From the IMG/VR virus record IMGVR_UViG_3300037584_000674, positions 1 to 34,662 of that record: a stretch of DNA of 34,662 nt. One strand, given 5' to 3'. Below are positions 11,792-19,153 of the stretch, one piece after another. The notes under the pieces are model-generated. The model searched no databases. It saw nothing but the letters and a program-made list of their open reading frames with translations, and was not told the origin of the DNA. The position numbers and the translations under genes are program-made. Origin of the DNA: a virus. Position 1 is the stretch's first letter. Every line of letters starts with the position of its first letter.

Positions 11792-12461
11792 CCTTCCTTA
11801 ATAACATTGGTATTAAGTAAGGTACACCATTTATGATGCAACCACAAGATAGTATTGGTTTAGCTACATTGATTTTCATATATGCCATAGCAAGAGATGT
11901 TTTATTTACAAGACAACCTACTGACATACCCCAGTTTAAATGAAAGTCATTACCTACATACTCTATATTTGACTGCGTGTGATAATGTCCTTGGCATACC
12001 GAAGCAGACATAAGTTGTACTGACTTGACAATGTTCTTAGATACTTGATGTGCAAAATATATTCTGCCTAGTCTGTTTGTTTCCCAATGGTATTCTTTCC
12101 ATTTCCACCGAGATGATACATCAAGTATTTCATTGTAGTCTTTCAAGAAGAACTTAGACATTCCTTTTGCCATAGCTCTACGCAGTACCATAGATCCATG
12201 ATTAGATTCTAGTAGTGTCATGTCTGGATACATCTTCTCTAGTTTTTTCATCCAGAACTTACCTACTTCTAGTTCATCAGCCGCCGAAGGAAGATCTGGG
12301 TTGATGACATGGCTTACATTGATGGAGTGCCAATCCATTTCATCACCGATATTAATTATTTTATCCCAATCATATCTGTTCTTCAGCTTGTTAAGGAAAG
12401 AAAAGCTATCAGGGTGGTGATATGGTATATGAAGGTCAGAAATGACCAAAATTTTATCCAT
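11760..12461 (-). CDS. Calcineurin-like metallophosphoesterase (233 aa)
   Basis: All metal-binding blocks are present: SDLHIPYHH (Asp9, His11), NIGDE (Asp40), ESNHGS (Asn87, His88), AHQ (His138) and GHYH (His159, His161). Substrate (phosphodiester, nucleic acid or cyclic nucleotide) cannot be read from sequence. I use ATG 12461 (AGGAAAT just before); the open frame runs to a TTG at 12578, which would overlap the holin by 65 bp. It follows lysis genes in the late arm. Confidence 0.8.
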   Translation of the reverse strand: MDKILVISDLHIPYHHPDSFSFLNKLKNRYDWDKIINIGDEMDWHSINVSHVINPDLPSAADELEVGKFWMKKLEKMYPDMTLLESNHGSMVLRRAMAKGMSKFFLKDYNEILDVSSRWKWKEYHWETNRLGRIYFAHQVSKNIVKSVQLMSASVCQGHYHTQSNIEYVGNDFHLNWGMSVGCLVNKTSLAMAYMKINVAKPILSCGCIINGVPYLIPMLLRKDGSWDGQIYI

Positions 12462-12513
12462 ATTTCCTGTTTTAAGGACCGTAGGAGGGTTAGTTAATTT
12501 CTTCTTGTATGAT

Positions 12514-12894
12514 CTACTTGTCTTTTTTAAATCTATCTGCGATTTTTTCACCTGATCTACCAATAGTATATCCTCCAATACCTACTAAGATAATATTTAG
12601 TAGTGAGTTCTGTACAGATTCTGGAATATTAGGTGCAGTATAACCAAACCAATGGGCTACCATTAAACCAGCAAAGACCAACATCATAATTGGTCGCCAG
12701 TTTCTTTGTAAGAATCCCCCTTGTGCTTCTGTCTGTATGATCTTAGCAGCACCTTCTAGTTCTGCTAGTTCACCAGATATAATTTTCTCTTGTACTTTGG
12801 CTTTGAGTTTGTCTGCCTCACCTTTATTGTCTACTACTTTGTCTATGGTTTTAAATACAGCACCAGCAACTGGACCTAATAAATTAAGCAACAT
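12514..12894 (-). CDS. 3TM-type (GTA-like) holin (126 aa)
   Basis: Residues 1-20 (LLNLLGPVAGAVFKTID) form a hydrophobic helix, a basic-acidic coil follows, then the conserved QRNWRPIMMLVFAGLMVAHW and the span NIILVGIGGYTIGR. The QRNWRP-x-x-M-L motif defines the holin family also found in gene transfer agents. It would open the inner membrane for the endolysin gene just upstream (11-bp overlap). Ends with a Lys-rich tail. Confidence 0.82.
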   Translation of the reverse strand: MLLNLLGPVAGAVFKTIDKVVDNKGEADKLKAKVQEKIISGELAELEGAAKIIQTEAQGGFLQRNWRPIMMLVFAGLMVAHWFGYTAPNIPESVQNSLLNIILVGIGGYTIGRSGEKIADRFKKDK

Positions 12895-13309
12895 CTATCT
12901 CCCTCATTATTAATGCTAATTCTGATGCTCTATTTGGTGTTTGACGATACCAAAGAGAATCAATCATTTCATCAGAAGCATCAGTATACTTACCTTCTCT
13001 AAGAGCTGATAACATACCTTTAAATTTAGATACACCACCTTCACCCATTTGGTAAACCATTTCTATAACTACTTCTTTTGCGGTAGTATCTATATCACAA
13101 TCACCGAGTACACGATCTGCACCATCACAGGCAGTTTGGAAATCTTTTTCAAATAGTTCACTCCAACCTTCTTCTGTCGTAGGTATATCTTCTCCAGGTA
13201 TAATTTTATGACCATACCCACCAGTATCAAAACCTTCACTACATTTATAAACATCAGCTCGATAACCTTCATGTTTTTTGATTCTATCTTTTAGTTCTTC
13301 AAATGACAT
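12884..13309 (-). CDS. Endolysin, GH24 lysozyme with E-C-T triad (141 aa)
   Basis: KHEGYRADVYKCSEGFDTGG aligns with the T4-lysozyme active site: Glu14, then Cys23 in place of Asp20 of T4, then Thr29, spaced by 8 and 5 residues, followed by GYGH. An E-(D/C)-T triad with these spacings is known in this family and Cys is accepted there. There is no signal peptide, so holin-dependent release is expected. AAGGA lies before the ATG. It overlaps the holin start by 11 bp. Confidence 0.9.
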   Translation of the reverse strand: MSFEELKDRIKKHEGYRADVYKCSEGFDTGGYGHKIIPGEDIPTTEEGWSELFEKDFQTACDGADRVLGDCDIDTTAKEVVIEMVYQMGEGGVSKFKGMLSALREGKYTDASDEMIDSLWYRQTPNRASELALIMREIDVA

Positions 13310-13505
13310 TGTGTTCCTTCTGTGTACAAAACCCTGTAATGTACAAATCTGTTTTCTCTCTTAAACTGTATCTAAAGTTATCCACATATGCAAGACATTC
13401 CCCTACACTATTAAACTTCTCATATAGAGGCTCTACTACACAAGTTTGATCTAATGGACTTGTTAAAGACTGTACGCAAAAGACAATGATTAAGTAAAAT
13501 TTCAA
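13299..13505 (-). CDS. Small secreted Cys protein in lysis cluster (68 aa)
   Basis: A short signal-like N-terminus (MKFYLIIVFCVQSLTS) is followed by a mature part with three further Cys (CVVEPLYEKF, GECLAYVDNF, GFCTQKE), likely disulfide-linked in the periplasm. It shares layout with the 71-aa protein at 13967-14182. No lipobox, so not a clear spanin. A periplasmic helper of lysis is a guess from location. Confidence 0.62.
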   Translation of the reverse strand: MKFYLIIVFCVQSLTSPLDQTCVVEPLYEKFNSVGECLAYVDNFRYSLREKTDLYITGFCTQKEHNVI

Positions 13506-13696
13506 TTGAACTGTGTCATGAGTAATGCCAGTAGGTTAGAAAATACTAAGAATCCTACAGACCACATGACTTTTTTAATCATACTAATATCTGTTTCAAT
13601 ATGTTTAAGATGATTAGATTTGATAATCTCGATATCCTTTTTAATTAACAGGATATCTTTTTCTAATTTATTTATTTTCTCCGACTGTGTTGCCAT
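13502..13696 (-). CDS. XhlA-like coiled-coil plus membrane-anchor protein (64 aa)
   Basis: A heptad coiled coil (INKLEKDILLIKKDIEIIKS) followed by a C-terminal membrane span (MWSVGFLVFSNLLALLM). This is the shape of the XhlA family of small lysis-associated membrane proteins, or of an inner-membrane spanin turned around. It overlaps the 99-aa coiled-coil gene start by 29 bp and is next to the endolysin set. Confidence 0.6.
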   Translation of the reverse strand: MATQSEKINKLEKDILLIKKDIEIIKSNHLKHIETDISMIKKVMWSVGFLVFSNLLALLMTQFN

Positions 13697-13967
13697 TGGA
13701 TAATCCTGATGAGTTTAAATGAACTTTTTCTTGTATAGATAATTGTTCACTAATTGATTTTTCTACAGAAGAAGCATATTCAGCTTTAGCTTTCTGCATC
13801 AACACAACATCATCTACAGTCATGTTGTTTTTTTCTTCTCTTAATTTAGCATTTTTTTCATGTGCTAAATCAAGTCTATCTAATAAAAACTTGTTATGTG
13901 TTCTTAGTTCTCTAACTTCTTTTTTAACAGATCTAAGTTCTTTTTGTAATTCTGATAGTGTAGCCAT
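13668..13967 (-). CDS. Soluble coiled-coil protein (99 aa)
   Basis: Residues 1-50 form a clear coiled coil (LQKELRSVKKEVRELRTHN) followed by another helical, Ala/Ser/Glu-rich stretch and a polar Ser/Asn/Gly end. No membrane segment or signal. It abuts the secreted 71-aa protein (shared base at 13967) and overlaps the XhlA-like gene. Function unknown; a partner of one of the adjacent membrane proteins seems likely. Confidence 0.62.
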   Translation of the reverse strand: MATLSELQKELRSVKKEVRELRTHNKFLLDRLDLAHEKNAKLREEKNNMTVDDVVLMQKAKAEYASSVEKSISEQLSIQEKVHLNSSGLSNGNTVGENK

Positions 13968-14182
13968 TAATTTACTTTACTCATTGATCTAATAAATTCA
14001 ACACCTTCTATGGTTTCTATTTGTGCTTCTACTTTTGCACAGGATATTCTAACTGTATCTGACATATTTCTTTCCATAACTCTTTTTTTTTCAAGGCAAT
14101 CTTTTACACCATCAGTAACAGTATGTTCAATCATAGTGCCTTGTGAAAACAATAGTAATGCTATAATAACTTTAGTAACCAT
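13967..14182 (-). CDS. Small secreted protein (71 aa)
   Basis: A signal-like start (MVTKVIIALLLFSQG) leads to a helical mature part with two Cys (VKDCLEKKRVME and VRISCAKVEAQI), probably one disulfide. It lies in the lysis cluster between two coiled-coil genes. It is not recognisable as Rz1 because no lipobox Cys follows the signal. Role unknown. Confidence 0.6.
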   Translation of the reverse strand: MVTKVIIALLLFSQGTMIEHTVTDGVKDCLEKKRVMERNMSDTVRISCAKVEAQIETIEGVEFIRSMSKVN

Positions 14183-14534
14183 TGGCTGCTCTTATTTTAT
14201 CTTTTAATTCTTCAATGTCATTTAATGCTTTTTCCATATCAGTTTGTAATCTCATAATGTTTACTTTGTTATGTGCCATATTTTCTAAATCTTCTGACAT
14301 ACCTTCTACTTGGTCTGATACAAATTCTAATAACATAAACTGTTCCTGATCTATAGGAGTTTGATCTGCATTCTTTACAAGATCAGCTTCAAATAGAGTG
14401 GCTCTAGTTTCTATATTATTTAGTCTTTCAATAATACCAAAATAAGCCCATACTGCTGTTGCAGTAATACCTAATAATCCTAATAGATTTTTAAGAGGTA
14501 ATCCTATTTCTGTCTTTTCAGATAGAGAAGGCAT
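14172..14534 (-). CDS. Membrane-anchored coiled-coil protein (120 aa)
   Basis: A single membrane span at about residues 14-35 (LKNLLGLLGITATAVWAYFG) is followed by a long acidic coiled coil (NNIETRATLFEADL, EELKDKIRAANG) that would face the periplasm or virion lumen. This is the overall layout of a type-II inner-membrane spanin (Rz-like), but no partner lipoprotein is clear. It overlaps the next gene by 11 bp. Confidence 0.62.
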   Translation of the reverse strand: MPSLSEKTEIGLPLKNLLGLLGITATAVWAYFGIIERLNNIETRATLFEADLVKNADQTPIDQEQFMLLEFVSDQVEGMSEDLENMAHNKVNIMRLQTDMEKALNDIEELKDKIRAANGY

Positions 14535-14571
14535 TACCTACAAATACATTCACCGTTACAAAATTCACACA

Positions 14572-14943
14572 TTATGGTTTCTCTGGAAATACCACATCAT
14601 CTGGATTAGATGTAGATGTAGGTAAATCTCTTAATTGTTGTCTATAGTTACTCATCTCAGTTGTCATAGTGACATCTGATAGAGCATAATAATCTGTTTC
14701 TGCTAGAAGTTTGTTTCTTCTTTCTCTGATATAAAACCACTTTTGTTGGTCAGTTTTATTATCTACATTGTTAGGAACATCATAAGAAGAACCATTCCAA
14801 ACATCATTTATATTTCCTGTATGGTCAGTAGCAATAACTTGTCCTTCTTGAGCTAAAAAACTTGGGATATTATTAATATCAGCTACCTCGCAGATATTTT
14901 CTACGACATTACTTGTTGAATTTAAAATACATACTTTAGCCAT
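14572..14943 (-). CDS. Tail fibre assembly chaperone-like protein (123 aa)
   Basis: The C-terminal half (IRERRNKLLAETDYYALSD, then TEMSNYRQQLRDLP and DVVFPEKP) matches the pattern of phage tail assembly chaperones (Phage_tail_APC/DUF4376-like), where R-x-x-R-D/N-x-L-L and Y-R-Q-x-L-R-D are typical. It follows the Gly-rich adhesin directly (shared base at 14943), which is the normal place for a fibre-folding helper. Confidence 0.75.
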   Translation of the reverse strand: MAKVCILNSTSNVVENICEVADINNIPSFLAQEGQVIATDHTGNINDVWNGSSYDVPNNVDNKTDQQKWFYIRERRNKLLAETDYYALSDVTMTTEMSNYRQQLRDLPTSTSNPDDVVFPEKP

Positions 14944-16067
14944 TATGCGTACTCCTCTATAACCACTACACCAGCACCACCAGCGCCACCATTTCTGTTT
15001 GAACCATTATTATTTTTTACAGCAGCACCGCCACCACCACCGCCAAAAGTACCAGCATTTCCAGCAGTAGCATAAGATGAAGATATGTCATTTGCGATTG
15101 GCTGTCCTCCTCTGCCAAAATAACTTCTACCTCCCGCTCCGCTTATATCAAAAGTGCTAGAACTATTATTTTTTCTAAAAGCATGTCTGCCAAAATCCCC
15201 AAAATGATTGTAGTCGCCATTTCCTGTGCTTGTGTGTTGTTCTTCACTATGCATTGAATAACCGTCAGTCTTACAGGCTTTACCGCCATAACCACCAGTT
15301 CCTGTTATAGTAGCACCAGTTCCCGCTGGATTGAAACTTGTATCTCCACCATTACCACCATCATTTTGACTTACAGAACCACCAGAACCAATACTTATTG
15401 ATGCGTCTGCTCCTAATTCTGTGGCTGTAAAAACTTTAACTGCGGTGTTTCCACCATTCCCACCAGCAGCAAGAAATCTATCAGAACTGTTAGGAACAAC
15501 ACCACCGCCACCACCGCCACCGCCTGTAGCATAAACTCTAACAAACTTAGTTCCAGAAGTCGGAGTATAAGTTCCAGAAGAAGTAACCACTACTATATCA
15601 ACATCAGAAACACCAGCTGGTACATTGGTTAATGCAGAACCATCACCACTAAAAGCAGTAGCAGTTGCAGTTCCTGTAATTGTAACACCACCAGATGTGG
15701 TTTCTATTTTTTTGGAGTTATTGTGATAAAGTTCACAAGCACCATCTTCAACAAACTTTGCAATAAATTTTGAATTGCTTTCATCTTTTATTTGAACAGC
15801 ATTGTTACCTAATATAAATAAACCACCAGTATCATTCTGTATGTAACTGTCGTTTCCATCATGATAAAATTCTAGGTCAGTTCCTGTACCAAGTTTTATC
15901 TTATCGCTATCAGCCATAAGAATATCATGACCATTAGAAGCTAAATCACCACCTAACTGTGGTGAGGTATCATTAACTACATCACTAGCGGGTACATTAT
16001 CTAACGCACTAGATTTAACATCACCATTAGCATCTAATAAATCGGATAGGTTTCTTGTTTTACTCAC
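14943..16067 (-). CDS. Glycine-rich tail-tip adhesin (374 aa)
   Basis: Residues about 55-130 share a module with the main fibre (GTG-D-L-E-F-YHDGNDSYI and ELYHNNSKKIETTSGG). From about residue 155 a TSSGTYTPTSGTKFVRV strand opens a domain with many Gly blocks (one run of eight Gly near 183) that likely form polyglycine-II-type helices with variable loops between, as in T4-like gp38 adhesins. This domain is the probable receptor-contact part. It overlaps the 85-aa gene start by 8 bp. Confidence 0.78.
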   Translation of the reverse strand: MSKTRNLSDLLDANGDVKSSALDNVPASDVVNDTSPQLGGDLASNGHDILMADSDKIKLGTGTDLEFYHDGNDSYIQNDTGGLFILGNNAVQIKDESNSKFIAKFVEDGACELYHNNSKKIETTSGGVTITGTATATAFSGDGSALTNVPAGVSDVDIVVVTSSGTYTPTSGTKFVRVYATGGGGGGGGVVPNSSDRFLAAGGNGGNTAVKVFTATELGADASISIGSGGSVSQNDGGNGGDTSFNPAGTGATITGTGGYGGKACKTDGYSMHSEEQHTSTGNGDYNHFGDFGRHAFRKNNSSSTFDISGAGGRSYFGRGGQPIANDISSSYATAGNAGTFGGGGGGAAVKNNNGSNRNGGAGGAGVVVIEEYA

Positions 16068-16317
16068 TTGGTTGCTCCTCTGTTACTTCTGGTTCTGGTG
16101 GTGCTACATATTCAGCGATTGTGCCGAACTCACCATCTACACATCTTTGATATAAATCTCTGCCATGAGCTTCAATATCTTCTGGATTAGCAGCAAAAGG
16201 AAGATAACCTTCTTCTTCCAGATGTTCCCATTTAGCTTCTACTTCGATTAAAGTATTTTGTGCATTAGCCCATTTAGGATTTTTTGCGTCTATCAATATA
16301 CAAGTAAATTCTGTCAT
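16060..16317 (-). CDS. Small acidic tail-region protein (85 aa)
   Basis: The protein is acidic, with a Trp-rich N-terminal half (DAKNPKWANAQNTLIEVEAK, EEEGYLPFAANPED) and a Pro/Glu tail (APPEPEVTEEQPSE). No known family. It lies between the fibre and the adhesin and could be an assembly helper for either, as such genes often alternate with fibre genes. Confidence 0.62.
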   Translation of the reverse strand: MTEFTCILIDAKNPKWANAQNTLIEVEAKWEHLEEEGYLPFAANPEDIEAHGRDLYQRCVDGEFGTIAEYVAPPEPEVTEEQPSE

Positions 16318-16625
16318 TATGAAATCCTCAAGACTACAGTAAGTCTTTCTATATCACCGTCAGATGTATGAGTTTTACCCATTATTCTATAAGTTCCTGA
16401 AGGTATATTTTGATTGTTTTTACCACCATATTTAAAATCATCATTGTTTCCAGAAAATGTATTATCTGGGTTTTTAGTAGAGTTAATTCTTGCAAATAAA
16501 TAACCCCCTACTGCACCACAAAGTGGACTAGCTACTCCTGTTAAAATCTGAGAGTTAGTTGGAGCGGGAACATTTTGCAATGAGCCACCACTAGCAACAG
16601 TTGTTCCGTTAGATATAAAAGCCAT
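16317..16625 (-). CDS. Small fibre-region protein (102 aa)
   Basis: A beta-rich sequence (MAFISNGTTVASGGSLQNVP, then LCGAVGGYLFARINSTKNPD and SGTYRIMGKTHTSDGD). It resembles short fibre-tip or head-fibre proteins of marine phages in composition but I cannot name a family. It touches both neighbours at single shared bases (16317 and 16625), so it is co-translated with the fibre. Confidence 0.62.
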   Translation of the reverse strand: MAFISNGTTVASGGSLQNVPAPTNSQILTGVASPLCGAVGGYLFARINSTKNPDNTFSGNNDDFKYGGKNNQNIPSGTYRIMGKTHTSDGDIERLTVVLRIS

Positions 16626-19147
16626 TATTTTATCTCCGTTAAATTAAATTTATATTTCTTGCCATTTTTATTATTGATGAGATACAAGTTCTCCTCACCC
16701 TCTTGGAAAGTCCAAGAACCTTTTGTTCCGTCTATATCGTTTCCTTTGTCTAAACCTTCGTTGCTCATGTGGAAGTCAGAGGTATAGATGTTTCTCCATA
16801 CGAGAGATGATGAACCTAAGTCGTAGGTGTTTGTAGTTGCGGGAACTATATGACCAGAATTATCTACAGTGAATCTATGTGAACCATTTGTAGAAAACTG
16901 CATTTTGTCTTGAGCAATATCATAACTTATTTTGCCTGCATCAGCATCTGTGCTATCCCCCATGTAAATATGAGTATTTCGATTTGAACCACTAGAGTAT
17001 AAAGCTAGAACAGGGTCACTACTTGTTACAGTTACACCAGTAGATGTGGTTTCAAATTTCTTAACATTATTATGATAAAGTTCTACTGCTCCGTCAGTTA
17101 TAAATTTAGCTTTTACTTCATTACCTGCTTCATTTAAAATTTCAAAGTTAGCATTATTTTGAACATACAAATCTCCGCCACCTTCTTCAGCAATAATAGA
17201 ATTTGTGCCGTCATGGAAAATTGACATATCTCCACCAGTTCCAAATTGAATTTTTTTACTATCAGGTAATTTTAAATTAGTTCCGTCAAAGGTTAAGTTG
17301 GCTTCACCCTCTAAGGTATTAGCAGTACCACTGCCTGTAATTAATCTATTGTTAGCATTGTTATTGATTGTGGTAGAGGTAACAGTAGCAAAGGTATTAT
17401 CACCTCTTAGAAATGTGGTTGCATCTTTTGTACCAGAAGTTCCTAGTCTTGCTATTGGTACAATACCATCATTAAGATTGTTGGCATTTAGTTCTGCGAC
17501 TGTAAATGATTTAAAGGCATAAACAGTTAATAAATCTCCTGTTGCTGCACCACTACCTAATACAATAGATGTGCCTGATGTAGCTGTAAAATCACCAGAG
17601 TCTAGTAAGACACCATTTAAAGAAACTTGTAAATTACCTACACTATAAGAAAGAGTTGCTGAGTTATCATCACTACCACTAAAAGTAGTTTGGTTAGAGG
17701 TTGCTGTATATTCATAAATTATTAAAGATGCAGTACCAGCAGATGATGCAGCAATCCAGTTTGCACCATCATATACACGCATTTCATTAGCAGTTGAATT
17801 AAAGTATAAAGCACCAGATACTAAAGCATTACCATCATTATCTGTAGTAGGATTGGAAGTCTTACTTCCTAAGTATTTATCATCAAAATCATCAAATGAG
17901 TTTGCAGCTGCGGCAGCTGAATTTGCGGCTGCGGTAGCTGAATTACCAGCATTAGTAGCAGATGTCGAAGCTGATGTAGCAGATGTAGCTGCGTTTGTTG
18001 CTGATGTAGCGGCTTCACTTGCCTTTGTAGTAGCTGTAGTTGCCTGTGTAGTTGCTGTCGTAGCTGATGTAGCAGCCTCAGTAGCTTTGGTTGTAGCAGT
18101 TGTAGCTTGAGTTGTAGCTGTACTTGCAGAAGTAGCAGCATTACTTGCAGAGGTTGAGGCTTCACTTGCTTTGGTCGTTGCTGTCGTAGCAGAACTTGCA
18201 GCAGAGGTTGCGGATGATGCTGCGTTAGTTGCACTTGTACTTGCTTCACTAGCCTTAGTAGTTGCAGTTGTGGCAGAACCACTAGCACTAGTAGCCGAAC
18301 TAGCAGCTGCTGTTGCAGAACTGGCTGCATTAGTAGCAGAAGTTGCAGCTTCTCCAGCTTTGGTAGTTGCTGTAGTTGCGTGTCCAGATGCAGTAGTTGC
18401 ACTTGATGCGGCAGCTGTAGCTGAACTAGCAGCATTTGTAGCTGAAGTAGTAGCTGATGCTGCATCTACTATTAAATCATATTTAGCACTATTAGCATTG
18501 GTAGTTAATGGTTGGCTACCAGTTGATGTATGTGCAGTATTAACAATAAATATATTGTTTGTAGATGTATCTTTAACTAAATCTCTTTCTACATATGCAG
18601 TACTGGCTGACCAGTTACCTTTAAATGTGCCTATCTCTTGTGAAAATTCTAATCCATTTCCAGCACTATTTACAGTTAATAGTTTGTTTGCTACTAACTC
18701 TGGAAATGTTAAATTAAATGCAGTTGATGTAGATGATTTAGCTTGTGGAGAAAATTTATTATCTCTTTCATTTTGCTGGATCATAGCAACAATTTTGTCT
18801 AACTCAGTATTAAGTGTTTCTATAGGAAAGTTACCAGATACTGGGAAATCTGATGTTCTTGATACAGCTAAGTTTCTAAGGATAGTATATTTATCATTAA
18901 CAGTAGCACCAGCACCGAGGGTAATAGATCCACCTCCTGATACACCAGCACCAGTAACGGAATATTGTGTAGCACTAGAAGGACTAGATGCAAGTGTTAA
19001 TGTAGTATCTACACCACCAGATACAGATGTTTTAATGACTGTTAAATCAGCATCAGCAAAAAACTCAAATGGTACAGTAAATGAGGTTTGCCCAGCAGTT
19101 GCTGTATATTGTATTCTAGGTGATGTATCTGATATTGCTAATGCCAT
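16625..19147 (-). CDS. Tail fibre with T7-type N-terminus (840 aa)
   Basis: Residues 1-150 follow the T7 gp17 N-terminal attachment domain (TSPRIQYTATAGQTSFTVPF, PIETLNTELDKIVAMIQQNE). Residues about 228-405 are a low-complexity Ala/Ser/Thr coiled coil (repeats of the ATSATNAASSATAAA kind). Then come SNPTTDNDGNALVSGALYFN, a beta domain, the ELYHNNVKKFETTSTG module shared with the Gly-rich adhesin, and a C-terminus DLGSSSLVWRNIYTSDFHMS with GKKYKFNLTEIK common in marine phage fibres. It attaches to the tail tube and reads the host surface. Confidence 0.9.
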   Translation of the reverse strand: MALAISDTSPRIQYTATAGQTSFTVPFEFFADADLTVIKTSVSGGVDTTLTLASSPSSATQYSVTGAGVSGGGSITLGAGATVNDKYTILRNLAVSRTSDFPVSGNFPIETLNTELDKIVAMIQQNERDNKFSPQAKSSTSTAFNLTFPELVANKLLTVNSAGNGLEFSQEIGTFKGNWSASTAYVERDLVKDTSTNNIFIVNTAHTSTGSQPLTTNANSAKYDLIVDAASATTSATNAASSATAAASSATTASGHATTATTKAGEAATSATNAASSATAAASSATSASGSATTATTKASEASTSATNAASSATSAASSATTATTKASEASTSASNAATSASTATTQATTATTKATEAATSATTATTQATTATTKASEAATSATNAATSATSASTSATNAGNSATAAANSAAAAANSFDDFDDKYLGSKTSNPTTDNDGNALVSGALYFNSTANEMRVYDGANWIAASSAGTASLIIYEYTATSNQTTFSGSDDNSATLSYSVGNLQVSLNGVLLDSGDFTATSGTSIVLGSGAATGDLLTVYAFKSFTVAELNANNLNDGIVPIARLGTSGTKDATTFLRGDNTFATVTSTTINNNANNRLITGSGTANTLEGEANLTFDGTNLKLPDSKKIQFGTGGDMSIFHDGTNSIIAEEGGGDLYVQNNANFEILNEAGNEVKAKFITDGAVELYHNNVKKFETTSTGVTVTSSDPVLALYSSGSNRNTHIYMGDSTDADAGKISYDIAQDKMQFSTNGSHRFTVDNSGHIVPATTNTYDLGSSSLVWRNIYTSDFHMSNEGLDKGNDIDGTKGSWTFQEGEENLYLINNKNGKKYKFNLTEIK

Positions 19148-19153
19148 GATTTA

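Noticed and set aside
12459-12578. Longer phosphoesterase starting at TTG 12578
   Set aside because: It would overlap the holin by 65 bp; the ATG at 12461 with AGGAAAT upstream starts just before the first metal-binding motif as usual in the family.
17869-18465. Second minus-strand frame (198 aa) inside the fibre repeat
   Set aside because: The product is almost only Gln and Leu, a frame-shifted reading of the Ala/Ser/Thr repeat.
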